Source: Eimeria necatrix (Eukaryota; Apicomplexa; Conoidasida; Eucoccidiorida; Eimeriidae). From it: DNA of 64,000 nt. Numbering within the stretch: the stretch's first letter is position 1; the number at the start of each line of letters is the position of its first letter. Positions 24,423 to 35,824 of this stretch are shown here, piece by piece. The notes under the pieces are model-generated. The model made no database searches. It was given only the letters and a program-made list of their open reading frames with translations, and was not told the origin of the DNA. The stretch lies in NCBI RefSeq assembly GCF_000499385.1, contig NW_013651812.1, positions 124,001 through 188,000 of the forward strand, read 5' to 3'. The translations under genes were made by a program, and so were the position numbers.

Positions 24423-24956
24423 TCAGTCCTGCTTCATCAGCTCCCGCACCCTAGCTAGCAGCGTTTCGGTGTCAGTACACACGAGATACCCCTGCTGCAG
24501 CATGGTGTCTAGCAGCAACAGCGCAGGCTCTATGTGCAGCGACAGCTGCGTCTCGAGCACGGCACTCCCCGCAGCAGCAGGGACCCCCAGCAACTGCTGA
24601 AGCACTCCCACCCACAAGTCTATCAGTTCCCCAATGACAAGTGGCGTCTCTTCAGCGTTTATGCCGGCAGCGCAATACAAAGGGCCATGCTGTCTGAACA
24701 CTGCCCGGCTGCTGCTGCTGTCGCTTTCCCTGCTGCTGTGGAGAGGAGGGAACATTAAAACGCGTGATGTTTCATTCTCCCTCGAACTCTCCCGAGCAGC
24801 ACCGTTGCTGCTGTCTGCTGCTTCTGGGCGGGGAAGCAGCAGCTGCTGCTTCACCTGTAGAAGCACCCACGTCTGCTCCTCCTCTGTGAACGGGGCGTAC
24901 CAACGACATAGCTTCTGTGTTCCGTTTTGACTGACAACTAACCAGAACAGGATCAT
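24423..24956 (-). CDS. Clathrin-adaptor sigma-type small subunit (longin fold)
   Basis: A single exon gives 177 residues from the ATG at 24956. It starts MILFWLVVSQNGTQKLCRWY, the standard entry strand of adaptor small subunits. This is followed by APFTEEEQ, a low-complexity insertion with Ser runs (about residues 46-77), the core AVFRQHGPLYCAAGI that matches the usual YRRYAALYFC strand, the helix ELIDLWVGVLQQLLG, then ETQLSLHIEPALLLLDTMLQ and a closing helix. AP sigma subunits are usually 140-190 residues and form part of heterotetrameric coats in vesicle sorting at Golgi and endosomes. The sequence is divergent, and I cannot assign AP-1, -2, -3 or -4. The frame stays open upstream to about 25283 with Ser-rich residues. 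I prefer the internal ATG because the longin domain begins exactly there. Confidence 0.72.
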   Translation of the reverse strand: MILFWLVVSQNGTQKLCRWYAPFTEEEQTWVLLQVKQQLLLPRPEAADSSNGAARESSRENETSRVLMFPPLHSSRESDSSSSRAVFRQHGPLYCAAGINAEETPLVIGELIDLWVGVLQQLLGVPAAAGSAVLETQLSLHIEPALLLLDTMLQQGYLVCTDTETLLARVRELMKQD

Positions 24957-27900
24957 GCTGCAGCTGCTCTTGCCTTTACTGATCCTCCTCCTCCTGCTGA
25001 TTCTGCAGCTGCCAGTGTGGCTACTGTCGGTGCTCCGGTTTTCGGTGTAGCGGAGGCTTAAGCTGCTGCAGCTGCAGTTGATGCTTCCAGTATTGTAGCA
25101 GTAGCCGGAGGCGCGGCTACTGCTGCCGGTGTTCGTTCTGCCGCTCCCGTTGTTTTTGAAATCGAATCGCGAAGCGCTGCTCTTTTGATATGCTGCGATA
25201 TCTGGCCCATGGACTTCCTGCGCATCCAAGCTGTGCAGCCGACTAGGGGCTTCAGACAATAGCGCCGTCACAACGGCCGCCACGAGAGAGAAACCAAATT
25301 TTCCGAGTCAGGGTACCCGGGAAAAGATTTAGCTAAACATATTACGGAAAGAAATAGTGCAAAGAGACGCACTACTGGCTGTGCTTGAGCGGCGGGTCCC
25401 TTCGTGGTCTGCTGAACAGACTTGACAGTAGCGGAGAGGGAGAGAGACTTGAAGTGACGAAGCAGCATCTTTATACATTTGCATGAAATAAAACAAATCG
25501 CTGTATTGAATTTAATTTGTCTCAATTATAGTTCCTTAGCTGTACCATTTAGCCACATTGACTGCTGCTGTTGCTGAGTGGCCTCATTGTTGCCCGCTGC
25601 GAACTGCCATAGGCAGCGTAAGAAGGTAGAACAAACAACTCAACTAACTGGCAGGCAAAATAAATATGCAGGGTCAGCAAAGGCTATTACCCTTCAGACG
25701 AAGCCTGCTTCCAATAGGGGTGCGTTCAAAAAGAGTTGCATCTTGCTTCTTCTTTTCCAACAATGTAGCGCTAGTATAAAAGCAGAGCTAGAATAGAGGC
25801 TTTGAAAGTTACATGCAGTTTGCTGAGGTATAGAGGGCTACAGACACCCCAGGTGGCAGTGCGTGAAAACGCAAGCAAGAAACAGCGGCAGAGACATTAA
25901 GCGTTTCTTCTCTGGAGTCTCCCTACTGTCGCGCTTAAAAAGACATCTAACACGTTTTATGCAATTATTTGGGCTTAATTTCTGGTGGTTTTTGAGTCAT
26001 TCCCCCTTCTGAAACTTGCATATAGTTGCGTGCTCCAAGCCTTTGTGTTGAAAACTTGTGCTCATATCTCTAGTGACTAGAACACAAAGGAACCACAAAC
26101 TTTGCAAAGCACAGCAGACGGAGGCAGAGAAGCACAACAACAGTGAACAGCGAAAGTAATTAACCTGGGAAATCGCTTAATCGTGTAGTAGCACATATGT
26201 GATAAAATGTGTGTTCGAGTATGTTAGTAATACAGCTAAACCTTGTATATCTATTCATACTGTGTACAGTTTCACACGTACACGCTGAGGAGGCGCAGAT
26301 TCATTGTTTTGCACCGTAACGCACATCAAATGTTTAATATAATACGAAACCATGCATTAGGTATTAACTAGTTGCTACGGACAAACATACATTAAAACAA
26401 ATAAACAGCTCTTTAGTGAGACGACTGCCACTTGTTTAGAGCTGCTAGCTCTATGACAACGTTGCTAAAGCTACTGATCATGCGCTTCTTTTCCAGATTA
26501 GCACTGCAGTTCAGGTTTCGGCCAAAAGGTCTCAGAAAGATAGTAGATGTAGACTGCACTATCCACTCACCTCAGATGCCACTGCGTGTGGAAAGTCATT
26601 TGATGCAATTTCTCAGGTTTCATGGTCAGCTTCGCTGGCCTGCTTCAGCCATAGTGCGTGCGAATTCATACATGTATAAAACGTGTCGATTAGTTAACAT
26701 GCATGCTACCTATATCTAATATGTATATGCTTCGTGAAGGCATATAGTACATATAAATTTGGTACTATGCGCGTATGTACTAGAAAAGAAAAATGTATGC
26801 CCCTACAGCGGCACTGCAGTAATTTGGATAGCCGGCAACAGCCGTGGCCCTACGCATTAATCCATTCGCTCAAGAACTCGAAAATGCACTTTCTTCAATT
26901 TAATCTGAATACACTTTTTTTTCTGTTTAGTCGTTCTTTCTCAAGTAGTGCAACGCACCTCCACGGCAGCAGGAAGCGGCAACTGCGGTGTGCCTGAGCC
27001 ACTCCTTCGCAGCATTCGGGCGTTGCAAACACGGTTGGGAGTCATCTAAAAGATGAGACGTGAATTGTAAAACTCAAGAGCTAAAAGGTTCACTCTGCCC
27101 TGCAGTTCTGTGCGCCTGAGCCACTCTTTAGTAGCGTTCAGCCACTACAAGGACGGTGTGGAACCTTGAAGACGAAGGCCTCAACTCTTTACCATAAGCT
27201 CTCAAGAAACCACAAAAGGAAACGAAAGACTCTGGTGCACATCCAGTGGCTCAAAATGCTTACGTCTGCTAAATCCCATAGTAGTAAGGTTCGTGGCTTG
27301 CCACGAATTATGCCTTGGTAGTATGTTGTCTCGAAAAACTAATCTTCGTTTCTCTTTTCGTTCCCCCGTACATTATGCAGGTCCGTAATGTCGCTTGCAG
27401 GTTGGTACTTCTATTTAAATAGCAAAGGAGCAACAAGGGTCCAGAAAACTGGTCGATTTATGTGGTCCACTCCGCTTCTGCCGCCTCAGCAGTTTTTCGT
27501 TCATTCTCAGCCACTTGTCGTTTTGTTGGAAAATTTTGAATGTTAAGCAACTCAAAAAGTTGGATATTTCTCCTATACAGAAGAGTTCAGGGGATAAAGA
27601 GAAAAGTACTTCTCGAGCAGTAATAGCACTAGTGACAGAAGGTTGTACTGCACTGCTCAACTGACGACACTGCAAGGACGAACACGGAAAACGCTGCGCT
27701 AAATTACCAGCCGTAGCCAACTTTGAAGTAAATGCAAGACGACAAAAGGTAATTGGCGTAACTTATCAAACAGTTAAACTAGTAGCATCTAGTACCCAAC
27801 GTGGCCGCAATGGGTCTTCTCTCCAACTTCGATTGCGCTCTTCACCGTCGCCAGCGCAGCACCGTCTCAGCTTGCTTGCCTCGAGTGAAGATGCCCATTC

Positions 27901-28008
27901 ACGAATTGAAATAAATTTCAACTATTCATGCAAATGTGGAGGAGAAATGCGTTAGAAGATAATTATGAGTAGTCCACCGGATGAACAGAGCCCGCACTGT
28001 TTCCGAAA
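24957..28008. other. No supported gene; intergenic, partly A/T-rich
   Basis: The first 330 bases extend the sigma-subunit frame with Ser-rich codons and may be its untranslated leader. From about 25900 to 26900 the sequence is A/T-rich with no credible exon. A diverged direct duplication lies at 26987-27039 and 27109-27162. The last kilobase is upstream of the hydrolase gene. Confidence 0.4.
26987..27162. repeat. Diverged direct duplication, about 53 bases per copy
   Basis: 26987-27039 and 27109-27162 share GTGCCTGAGCCACTC-like starts and a similar order of bases to the end of the copy, with substitutions. The spacing is about 122 bases. No coding role is evident. Confidence 0.4.
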
Positions 28009-30081
28009 ATGGCACAGGTAGCGAACACACCTGGGGCAAACGCCGCATACTCTGCCCAAGAAAAGCAGGAAAAAAACACTGAAAATTTCTCCGTTGGTGG
28101 CGTAAATTCTCCAGTGCAGCAAACCCTGACAAAGAGCGGTGAGCCGGCGGAAGTCCGCCAGCTGGCGAGCGGCTCCTCAGCAGCTGCAGCCACGGGAGCA
28201 GCAGCAGCAGCTGCAGCAGCAGATAAAGCAGCAGAAGGAGCTGCTTCTGGAGCGGCAGAGGGAGCAGCTGCAGCAGCGGCAGATGCAGCAGCAACAGGAG
28301 CAGCACAAGGAGCAGCTGCTGCTGCTGCTGCAGCGGCCGACGTAGCAGCAAGCGGGCCAGCAGGAACAACCACAGATGCATCAGAGGAGGTGAGAGCAGA
28401 TGCCGCCGCAGCAGCAGCAGAGGCTGCCGCCGAAATAGCAGCGGAAAACGCCGCTGCTGGAGCAGCAAGAGGCGCTGTTGAGGGCGCAATGGAAGGCGCT
28501 ACCGCGGGCGCGCCGTTAGCAGCAGCAGCCGCAGCAGCAGCAGCAGATGCAGCAGCAGATGAAGCAGCAGCTAAACGCAGCAGTGTTGATGTGCGCATAC
28601 CCTACGAACGGCCACGCAGTCGGAAGTTGAATAGGACTTCAAGCTACCAGTGTCACGTGGACATGGCGGGCTGGCTGCAGGCTTTCCCACACATGACACT
28701 TTCAGACTTAGGCCCTGGATTTGCTGCGGACAGCTTCTGCAACGGCCAGGGCCTGAGGCTTGCTACATACGCTTGGCGGCAGACTAGGAAGGCCCCCAAA
28801 GCAGCTGTGGTGCTGTTTCACTCTTACACGTCTTATGCACTGTTTGATTTCCTAAGGCACCAGCCGCCAGAGGGAGACAAGTTAGAGGACGCTAAACAAG
28901 AAGAAGAGAATTGGGTGCCCAAATTTCATGGTAAGGCTCAAAACCTTCAGTGAGCCGGCAAGATGTACGCGGCGCACGAGCGCTCTCATTGGTCGTATAG
29001 TCTTTGCCTCATCTTTCCCATCGCGTACACATCCATCTGCTTTACTAAAAATATGTCGGCTTACTGTTAAGTGCATTGTTTCATTATTGTGTGCTTACGT
29101 GCTCGCCTGCAGGCAGCTGGATAGAGGCCTTCTACCAGCTGGGGATGAATGTTTATGCAATGGACCACCAGTCCCACGGCCGCTCTGAGGGCTGGCGGCA
29201 ATGGAGGTGCAACGTTTCAAAGTTCGATTATTTGGTAGACGACGGAATCCAGTTTCTGTCGGAGACGGTTTGCGGGGATCCCCAGCTGCCCGAAGATGTG
29301 CCCATTGTTTTGGTGGGTTACTCTATGGGAGGCAATGTTGTAATTCAGTGCTTGGGGCGCATATACACCTGCGAAAAACTGCTGGCCATAAAGAGTAGAG
29401 TCACTCAAGCTGTACTTTTGGCCCCGCTCATCAAGATCAAGCTCGACTGGAAAACTAAGCTGATGCTCATGATCAATCGATCTCTTATCTCTTGCTGGCT
29501 CCCAAATTTGAGATTCTCAAGGGCAGAAAACAGCGGAGACTGCCCATTTCTGGGCTGGTGGTATGACAAGGATCCATTCACGTACTCAGGTGAGGTTGGA
29601 AAATTCCAACGCTGCAGCTGTGGTGTGCGCGCACATTGCGCAGCGCCTGCAGCAGGAAGTGAAGCAGAGGCCCGAGGAAGTAGTACTCACAACCCCCCAC
29701 GTAAAGGCATGAAAATAAGGTTGTTTGTCACGACTTCTTATGAATGATTTTACGTCATTAGTATCGACCTTGCTGCTCTCCTAATTCACAGGCCGGACAA
29801 AGTCACGGATGGTAGCGGCTCTGTTCGATGCGTCTCGGAAGCTGCCCCGCATTTTGCGTGGCTTTCCACCACAGCTAAAACTGCTGTGTCTTCAGGGCAC
29901 CCACGACCAGACTGTCGACTTCCACGCGCCCCTTAAACTGTACGAAAGCCCGGTCAAACTCGACCTGCTGTACCTGTGCGGCTGGAGCCACTACATTCCC
30001 AAACAGTCAGGCGCAGACAGACTTATAGACCTCGTCACCACTTGGATGGTCAAGACGCTCGGGGGCAAAGTTGTGAGATAA
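28009..30081 (+). CDS. Alpha/beta hydrolase, monoacylglycerol-lipase/lysophospholipase type
   Basis: Exons 28009-28930, 29113-29589 and 29792-30081 join in phase, giving 562 residues. After a polar start, residues about 56-195 are an Ala-dominated low-complexity region coded by GCN repeats. The hydrolase follows: AAVVLFHSYTSYALFDF replaces the usual oxyanion-hole HG loop, then YAMDHQSHGRSEG, then the nucleophile elbow VGYSMGG with Ser378, and near the C-terminus LQGTHDQTVD with Asp505 and GWSHYIP with His533. That is a complete Ser-Asp-His triad in the normal order. The family cleaves monoacylglycerols or lysophospholipids. No signal peptide is seen, so a cytosolic or membrane-surface enzyme is likely. 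The exon 1 boundary TTTCATG|GTAAGG falls just before the cap region. The long Ala extension is the odd part; family members are about 300 residues without it. Confidence 0.85.
28186..28573 (+). repeat. Long imperfect GCN/CAG tract, poly-Ala coding
   Basis: About 390 bases of GCA, GCT, GCC and GCG codons, broken by Glu, Gly and Thr codons, form the N-terminal region of the hydrolase. All three plus-strand frames (Ala, Gln, Ser-type) and the reverse strand stay open for long stretches here. Confidence 0.8.
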
Positions 30082-31721
30082 ATTCCTCACGCTTCGCACT
30101 GCCTCTCTAGCTCTAACAGAAACCAAAAATAGAGTAATGTGTGCCTGTCCGTATGCGAATCAACTTGCACGTGCGCTTCTGCGTTTCTGTGTTCACAAAC
30201 TCTCGTTTTCATGCATGTGCATATGCTATAAGTATGTTTTTCTTTTTTTATAACCCTTGATCACCATCTATGTTGCGTCTCTGTTTGAGACTTGTTTCGA
30301 TGGACGCGATTTAGGAAAAGCGCACCGTAGATGAACAAAACTCAACCTGAATACCTTCATTCAAAAGCAGCAAGCTTGCAAGTTCCTGCTTATAAAACGC
30401 GTCTCCCTTAAGCCTGTGTTTTGGTTGTGCTGACTCAGCATCCCCTGTCGCCGCATGCTAAGCTCTTCTCTCTTACTAAAAGCGCAACGGCAGAACTGGC
30501 AGCTTCCTAAAGCTGCAAGGAAGAGAATTTGAGGAAGGCTTGGCGAAAGTGTCGGGCGACACTGCAACCGCACACTTACCTGATTGCACGTAGAAGCATC
30601 TGTATATATGCATAAAGATAGATTTAAAATATCTATATATATATAGATATATTATGTATAAATATTATTTAGATTTTTTGTAGACATTGGCATTGTAGCG
30701 TATGTGTATAAATGGACTTGCCTGTATTGATACTGATAGGAATGCATGTAGATGTATTTAATATATGTGTATGTATGTGTATAAACAAGAACATTTATGT
30801 ATACATATCTGTACGCATCCTACTGCGTGCATACTCATTGCAGGATTGCGTGCTGTCTCCATAAACTTTAGACTGGTAATTTAAACGGTAGCAAAGCCAA
30901 TTGGTAATAAACCAAGTGGTATGCTGCAGCTGCTGCAGCTGTTGCTGCTCGTAAAGTACTAGCGTTTATACATTATGATAAGAGCAACCATATTGCATTC
31001 TGGTCTGCGGCTTCTTCTTTTCCTGGGAAATGGAGTGCCTCTACATATCGTCTGTACTCACATAGCCTCAACAGTTGTGGGATCATCCTCACGTGCGATT
31101 TCAGTAAATTCAAGTAGAGTAAAGAGAGTATAGTCTTAGGATTGTGCCTGCAATTGGAGCTTGTGGTGTTCAGACACCGCAGCAGTCTGCTGCGACGACA
31201 GTACTATAGTCGATGCTTATCTTGTTTCTTTTTAATTTCATTAACATTTTTGTTCTAGTGTATGCCCTTGCTGCACTTGGTCGTTGCACTCTCCTCACTT
31301 CGAAAGGATGCTGCTGTTCATCTGAGGCGCAAAGAGAAGAAATGAAGTACATATTTTAGGATCTCAGACTTGACATAGTGTTCAGGTTTTATAGTTGGTT
31401 GTAGAGGGTGTGTTCGCACTTGGAGGTGTTCATTTGATTCACCTCCACGCTGGCTTTGAGCACTGCAGCCAACTCAACCATGACCTGAAATAAAACAAAT
31501 ACTAAAATTTCATATTGGCAGTGTTTGTTGGCATAGCGTATACGTATCTTTCATGCGCGTCGCCGCGCTTTTGCAACAGCTGCAGATTCCACCATAAAAG
31601 CAAACAGACACTTCAGACGAACGCATAACGCCCACTTGCACTTTTTAGGTCTGCTTGCAAAGCCTGTCCGCTGCCGCATTAGAGCCTAGGATCCTCAGTT
31701 CGAGGTATCGCTGCTGGTGAA
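30082..31721. other. No supported gene; A/T-rich with TA microsatellite
   Basis: This is the 3' flank of the hydrolase gene. It has an ATATATAT-type microsatellite at about 30628-30665, TGTATGTGTA-like runs near 30760-30790 and a short CTGCAGCTGCTGCAGCTGTT tract near 30921. No coding signal was found. Confidence 0.45.
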
Positions 31722-33342
31722 TCAAGTGAACTTCACCTTTTTGAACTGTGCCAAAAGCCCAGTGGCGAACGCGTGGGCTCTCTGCTGACACTGCTTGATT
31801 TCCGTCCTCAGCCTTTTATTTTGTTGCATAATTTCGATGAGACATGAGCTTAACTCGTCTGCTTTTCCCTGAGGTGCTCTAGTAGCATTAACACAAATAT
31901 ACATATCAGATGTACACGCGCTGCTGCCGCTGCCTGTGATGCTTATGGTGGTGGTGACTGCACGATAACTGGTAGTCTTGCTGCTACTGCTGCTGTGGCA
32001 GTTGTTTAGAGCGACGGCGACTTCTGCTGTGCTGCTGGTGGCGGTGGTCCAGTTGATGTTATTGCTGCTGTTGTTGCTGTTTCCTCCACTATTGCTACTC
32101 TTTCTGCGCACTACTGGTGCTAGGCAGTAGCTGCGTGCATGCATTGAGCTGTGTGCACACCAGGTGTGGCAACGAGGGAACTTACTTCTCACCGAACCTC
32201 GACGAAGAATGTGCACTGGACGTTTCTGCGAAAAGCAGGATATTGTCAATTGAGCGAAGCTTACATGCTGTTTTTCATTTGCTCGTTTTTTAGCAAGACT
32301 TGTTTGGTACCTCACTGTTCCCTATCTTTATCAGTTGATGGATTCATTGTCGTCCTACTTCAGTGCTTACGGGCGCAAGCTGTTTAAATGTCATAGACTA
32401 CTAACTTTTGTGCTAAGCTTGCTTTATTGGGTATTTTGCATTGATGTTCTCGACAGTCTATCATTCACTTTTTCCATTTGCTGCTATTTCGCTCCATAGT
32501 TTTAATGACTGTGTAGTTGATCGTCCTAATTTTTAAATTGAGTTTACTGTACCATTGCATATCTTGCGTTTTCCGGTTGTTGGTCCTGTCGGCAGCCCGC
32601 AACAGAGGATGGATTGGCTTCTGTCGCGTGTACTATTTAGAACTTGCTGCGTGCATTTGTATTCTTCTCTGTTTTCTTCGTTTGCCACTTCGAAGGAAGA
32701 CCAAACGCTACTGCTCAGCTCGTCCTTAGGCGTATGTTCCCCTCCAACTCCCTGTATTAATCTAGAACCAAACGAAGAGGAGCCAAAATTGTAAAAATCA
32801 TCAGAAAAGCCGGAGTTGCCACTGTCGTCACTTCTTGAGGTGTACATCACGCCTGTATGGAGGCTTCCAGCCACTCCGTTTGACTCTAGGCAGTCATAAT
32901 CGCTTTTAGTACTGGTTCCTATGTGGCCTTCGCCTTCCCTCCCGAAAATGCTATCGCACGAGGTAAAGCAGTCCGGGCGGGTCCAGGAAGAAGTCAAATC
33001 AGATATCATCCAGCACAGATCACCGCTGTCAGCGACAGCAGCAGTTGACATAGGTGCTGCTGCTGCTGTTGTCACTGCTACGTCTGATGCCGCTGGCGCT
33101 ATTGGTGATGGTGCAGCAGCTGCTGCTACCACTCCCGGTGTTGGTGTCATTGTTGCTGCAACAGAAGTAGCAGCTCCACCTGTTTCTGATGCTTGTGTTG
33201 TTACTGTTGGTGCGAAATACAAGCTGCTGTGTAGATTATGTGGTACGTCTGTTGCGCTTATCAGGCGTTCGTTTGTGGCCTCTCCTGGGAAGATGACTTC
33301 GGCCGCTGCACTTGCGGCTGCTATGTCTGCTGTCCCTGCAGT

Positions 33343-33374
<32 letters not shown>

Positions 33375-33669
33375 TGTTTCTCCTCTTGGCTACGCGTTGT
33401 CTGCTGGGCGAGAAAGGCGTGGGGGTTCCGACGGGCTTGTGGCAGCTGATGCTTTGCGTAGTTGTTTGCGTTTCAGTAATTGTACTCGGCCCTATTTTTG
33501 CAACTTGCTCCTTTGGTTTACTCTCTTCGTTTTGTTGGTCCAGTGATGATACAGAAGCAAAACGACTCACGGAAGCTGCTCTGTATTTATTCATTTTTTT
33601 CTGACAAACGAAACGGGGGACACAGCTGCGCTCGACCTCATACTGGTAGGCGATTTGCAGTGTCTGCAT
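31722..33669 (-). CDS. Unrecognised Ala/Ser-rich protein (tentative two-exon model)
   Basis: A minus-strand frame 33669-32533 begins MQTLQIAYQYEVERS. It has a polar Ser/Thr-rich region, two Ala-rich stretches from GCN repeats, then an acidic Ser/Phe-rich part (SGNSGFSDDFYNFGSSSFGS). It could splice at ACA|GTAAAC near 32545 to a second exon 32222-31722 (CGCAG|AAACGT), starting KRPVHILRRGS and ending with a coiled-coil helix (SCLIEIMQQNKRLRTEIKQC). No family is recognised. The plus strand is also open over 32921-33604 because of the repeats and would encode hydrophobic stretches instead. I prefer the minus strand for its longer, more polar frame, but the choice is uncertain. The 32240-32530 stretch is pyrimidine-rich on the plus strand, which argues mildly against a minus-strand intron there. 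Confidence 0.35.
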
Positions 33670-35059
33670 AAGAGCAAAAACGAACAGTTTGTTCTTGATT
33701 TATCTGCCTATTAATCTGTTCAGCAGTTGTCTGGTTTGCTCGTCATGCTGCGCACTGTCGAATGAGTGTTAGAACTAGCAGGAATGCATCTGTTTACTTT
33801 CAATTATTTACTAGCTGCAAGCCTATTTATGTGTAATCGTTTCTGCTCCTGTATCTGTCTGTTTGACTGATCGGGAGAAAAAAGATATGGGCAACAAAAA
33901 AAGACAAGCCCAACAAAAGCAAACGGGGAATGCAAATGGAGTGGCCAAAGGACAACTGAAGAGGCAGGCCGTGACCCAGTCCGAATGAGTATTCACCACA
34001 CCCTAGAAAACCGAAGCACTAAAACGGCAAACGAGCGAATTAGACATCAATATATGCGTCATTTTATTAGGAAAATTAATATAGGAAAATTAACATAGTT
34101 AAATTTTAAATGTTCAGGGAAAACTAACGAATAATCTGGCAGGCAGAAACGCCACACGGTGAAGAACGGCAAAGCCAACCAAGTTAATATCCCAGCCAAC
34201 GAAAAACAATAATGAAGACAAATGAGCAAAACAAAAAATACGTTAAAAGCAAATCAGCAAACGAATCAGCAAAGCTTGCCACGGGAACCACACAGAGCAA
34301 CGAAACCCAAAGCGAAAAGGCACACTCGTGAAAAAAAAAGGCAGCCAAACAGGAGAGGAAAAGCTACCAAGAAACGCACAGAAGTGAAATAAACAATAAA
34401 GCAAGCCCAGCAAGTAACTGAACGTCAACTGAACGGAAAACCAGAAAAACGAAAAGGGAGAATTCAAGAGGCAAAACGAACAAAATAAGAGCAGGAGCAC
34501 AACGCTTGCCTTCTTAAGCACCCCCACAATCTCCGAAATGACAACTAGCTGCTCCACCGTTGCTGTTTTCAGCTTCGAAATGCTATTTGTCTTGTTTTTT
34601 AACTTCGGGTTCATATTCAATTGCTCGCTTATCTCTTTCTTTAAATCCCCGCGGCCGCTCTCCCCCAGCTGCACTCGCCACACTGATGTTATCAGGGGAC
34701 CAACTGAGACACAAAGCAAATGAACGAAAGGAAAAAGTAGATAAATAGATGGCCTGCTCGATGGGGAGTCCGCTTGTCTATTTGCCTGGCCGTTTATCGT
34801 TCTGCGCGAGGGAAATTACATGGCAGAAGAAACACCCCGAGGCATTTAGCTTGCTTTTTCCCGATTCGTTAAACAAATAATTAGTCTTTTTATCGATTGC
34901 CCGTTCAGCAAGGCTTGATGAGTGGCGAAACTAGAAACTTTTACCGTTCCCTGAGTTAGATAAGATGGTTTGGAGGCAAGCCAGATGCGGAACAAATTTA
35001 GTAATTTGTCCAGTGATTAGTTGGTTAAAATTCAACTAGCTATTCAATTGATCAACCTG
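33670..35059. other. Purine-rich plus strand; no confirmed exon
   Basis: From about 33870 to 34500 the plus strand is strongly A/G-rich (C/T-rich on the minus strand), as seen in introns of minus-strand genes in this window. A minus-strand frame around 34690-34504 has normal-looking polar content (LKKEISEQLNMNPKLKNKTN) and may be an exon linking the candidates at 35.8 and 33.7 kb, but no in-phase joins were found. Confidence 0.3.
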
Positions 35060-35824
35060 TTACGGACACGGGGGATAAGCGTGTATCTCTCCGGAGAGAA
35101 GGGCCTTCGCTTTCTCTTTGTTTTTGGCTGGTAGAAATTTCAAGTAAAATGTTAATTCGTTGAAGTTCAAGGCCGCGTCAGTTGCTGCTGAAGCGGCTGC
35201 AGGTGCTGCTGTTGCTACTGGCGGGGGCGGCGGTGCTGCTACTGCTGTTGGTATTGTCATACTTGGTGCTGCTGCTGCTGCGTCTAGACAGTTTCGGTCC
35301 TCAACAAATACTTGAGACAAAGCTCCCTCCTCGGCAGCAGCAGCAGGAGCAACAACAGCAGTAGTAGGAGCAAAAGCAGCAGCAGCAGAAGGTAGGTATA
35401 GGCTAGAGGGCGTGGAAGGAATTGTGTGAGGCACAGCAAAAGAGACGCAGCTAGTATTCCTTTCCTGCCCTTGTGGTAACTCTCCCTTGCCTACGCAGGC
35501 CCTAAACCAATCAAGCGCTGCTCTAGATAGCTCCGTTGTTGCTGCTGCTGCTGCTGATGCTGTCGGTGGTGCTGCTGCGCGTACTGCTGCTGGCGCCGTT
35601 AGGCACGCTGCGGGTGGTGCTGCTGTGCATGGTACCGCTGCAGGTGTTGCTGCTTGCGCTGCTATTCCAGAGGCTGACATAGGCGCTATTGCAGCAACTC
35701 CTATTGTTTCACCAACTTCTGTTGCTGTTGCCAGAGTTCCTGTTGCTGCTGTTTCTGCTGCTGCAGCTGCTCGCTCATTTTCTGTTCGCAAGAGTATGAG
35801 GCCATCTCCTGCTGCTTGTTCCAT
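35060..35824 (-). CDS. Ala-rich hypothetical protein
   Basis: An ATG-started frame (35824, context CACAATGG) encodes 254 residues, mostly Ala with Pro, Thr and Val from GCN repeats. Two stretches are not repeat-driven: DWFRACVGKGELPQGQERN mid-protein and NELTFYLKFLPAKNKEKAKA near the end. Both are typical of folded or helical protein and support coding on this strand. The frame stops at 35060, but a GTAACA donor sits at the stop, so it may be the first exon of a longer minus-strand gene. No family is recognised. The opposite strand is open over 35487-35831, also as Ala. Confidence 0.4.
   Translation of the reverse strand: MEQAAGDGLILLRTENERAAAAAETAATGTLATATEVGETIGVAAIAPMSASGIAAQAATPAAVPCTAAPPAACLTAPAAVRAAAPPTASAAAAATTELSRAALDWFRACVGKGELPQGQERNTSCVSFAVPHTIPSTPSSLYLPSAAAAFAPTTAVVAPAAAAEEGALSQVFVEDRNCLDAAAAAPSMTIPTAVAAPPPPPVATAAPAAASAATDAALNFNELTFYLKFLPAKNKEKAKALLSGEIHAYPPCP
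35165..35775. repeat. Dense imperfect CTG/GCN triplet repeats
   Basis: Several blocks of GCT, GCN and CTG repeats occur at about 35180-35285, 35330-35390 and 35530-35770. Because GCN reads as Ala on either strand (GCT/AGC, GCA/TGC), both directions are open. Confidence 0.75.

Noticed and set aside
32921..33604. Plus-strand frame of 227 codons with hydrophobic stretches
   Set aside because: It is open because of GCN repeats. The opposite strand offers a longer polar frame. I cannot exclude it, but I did not call it.
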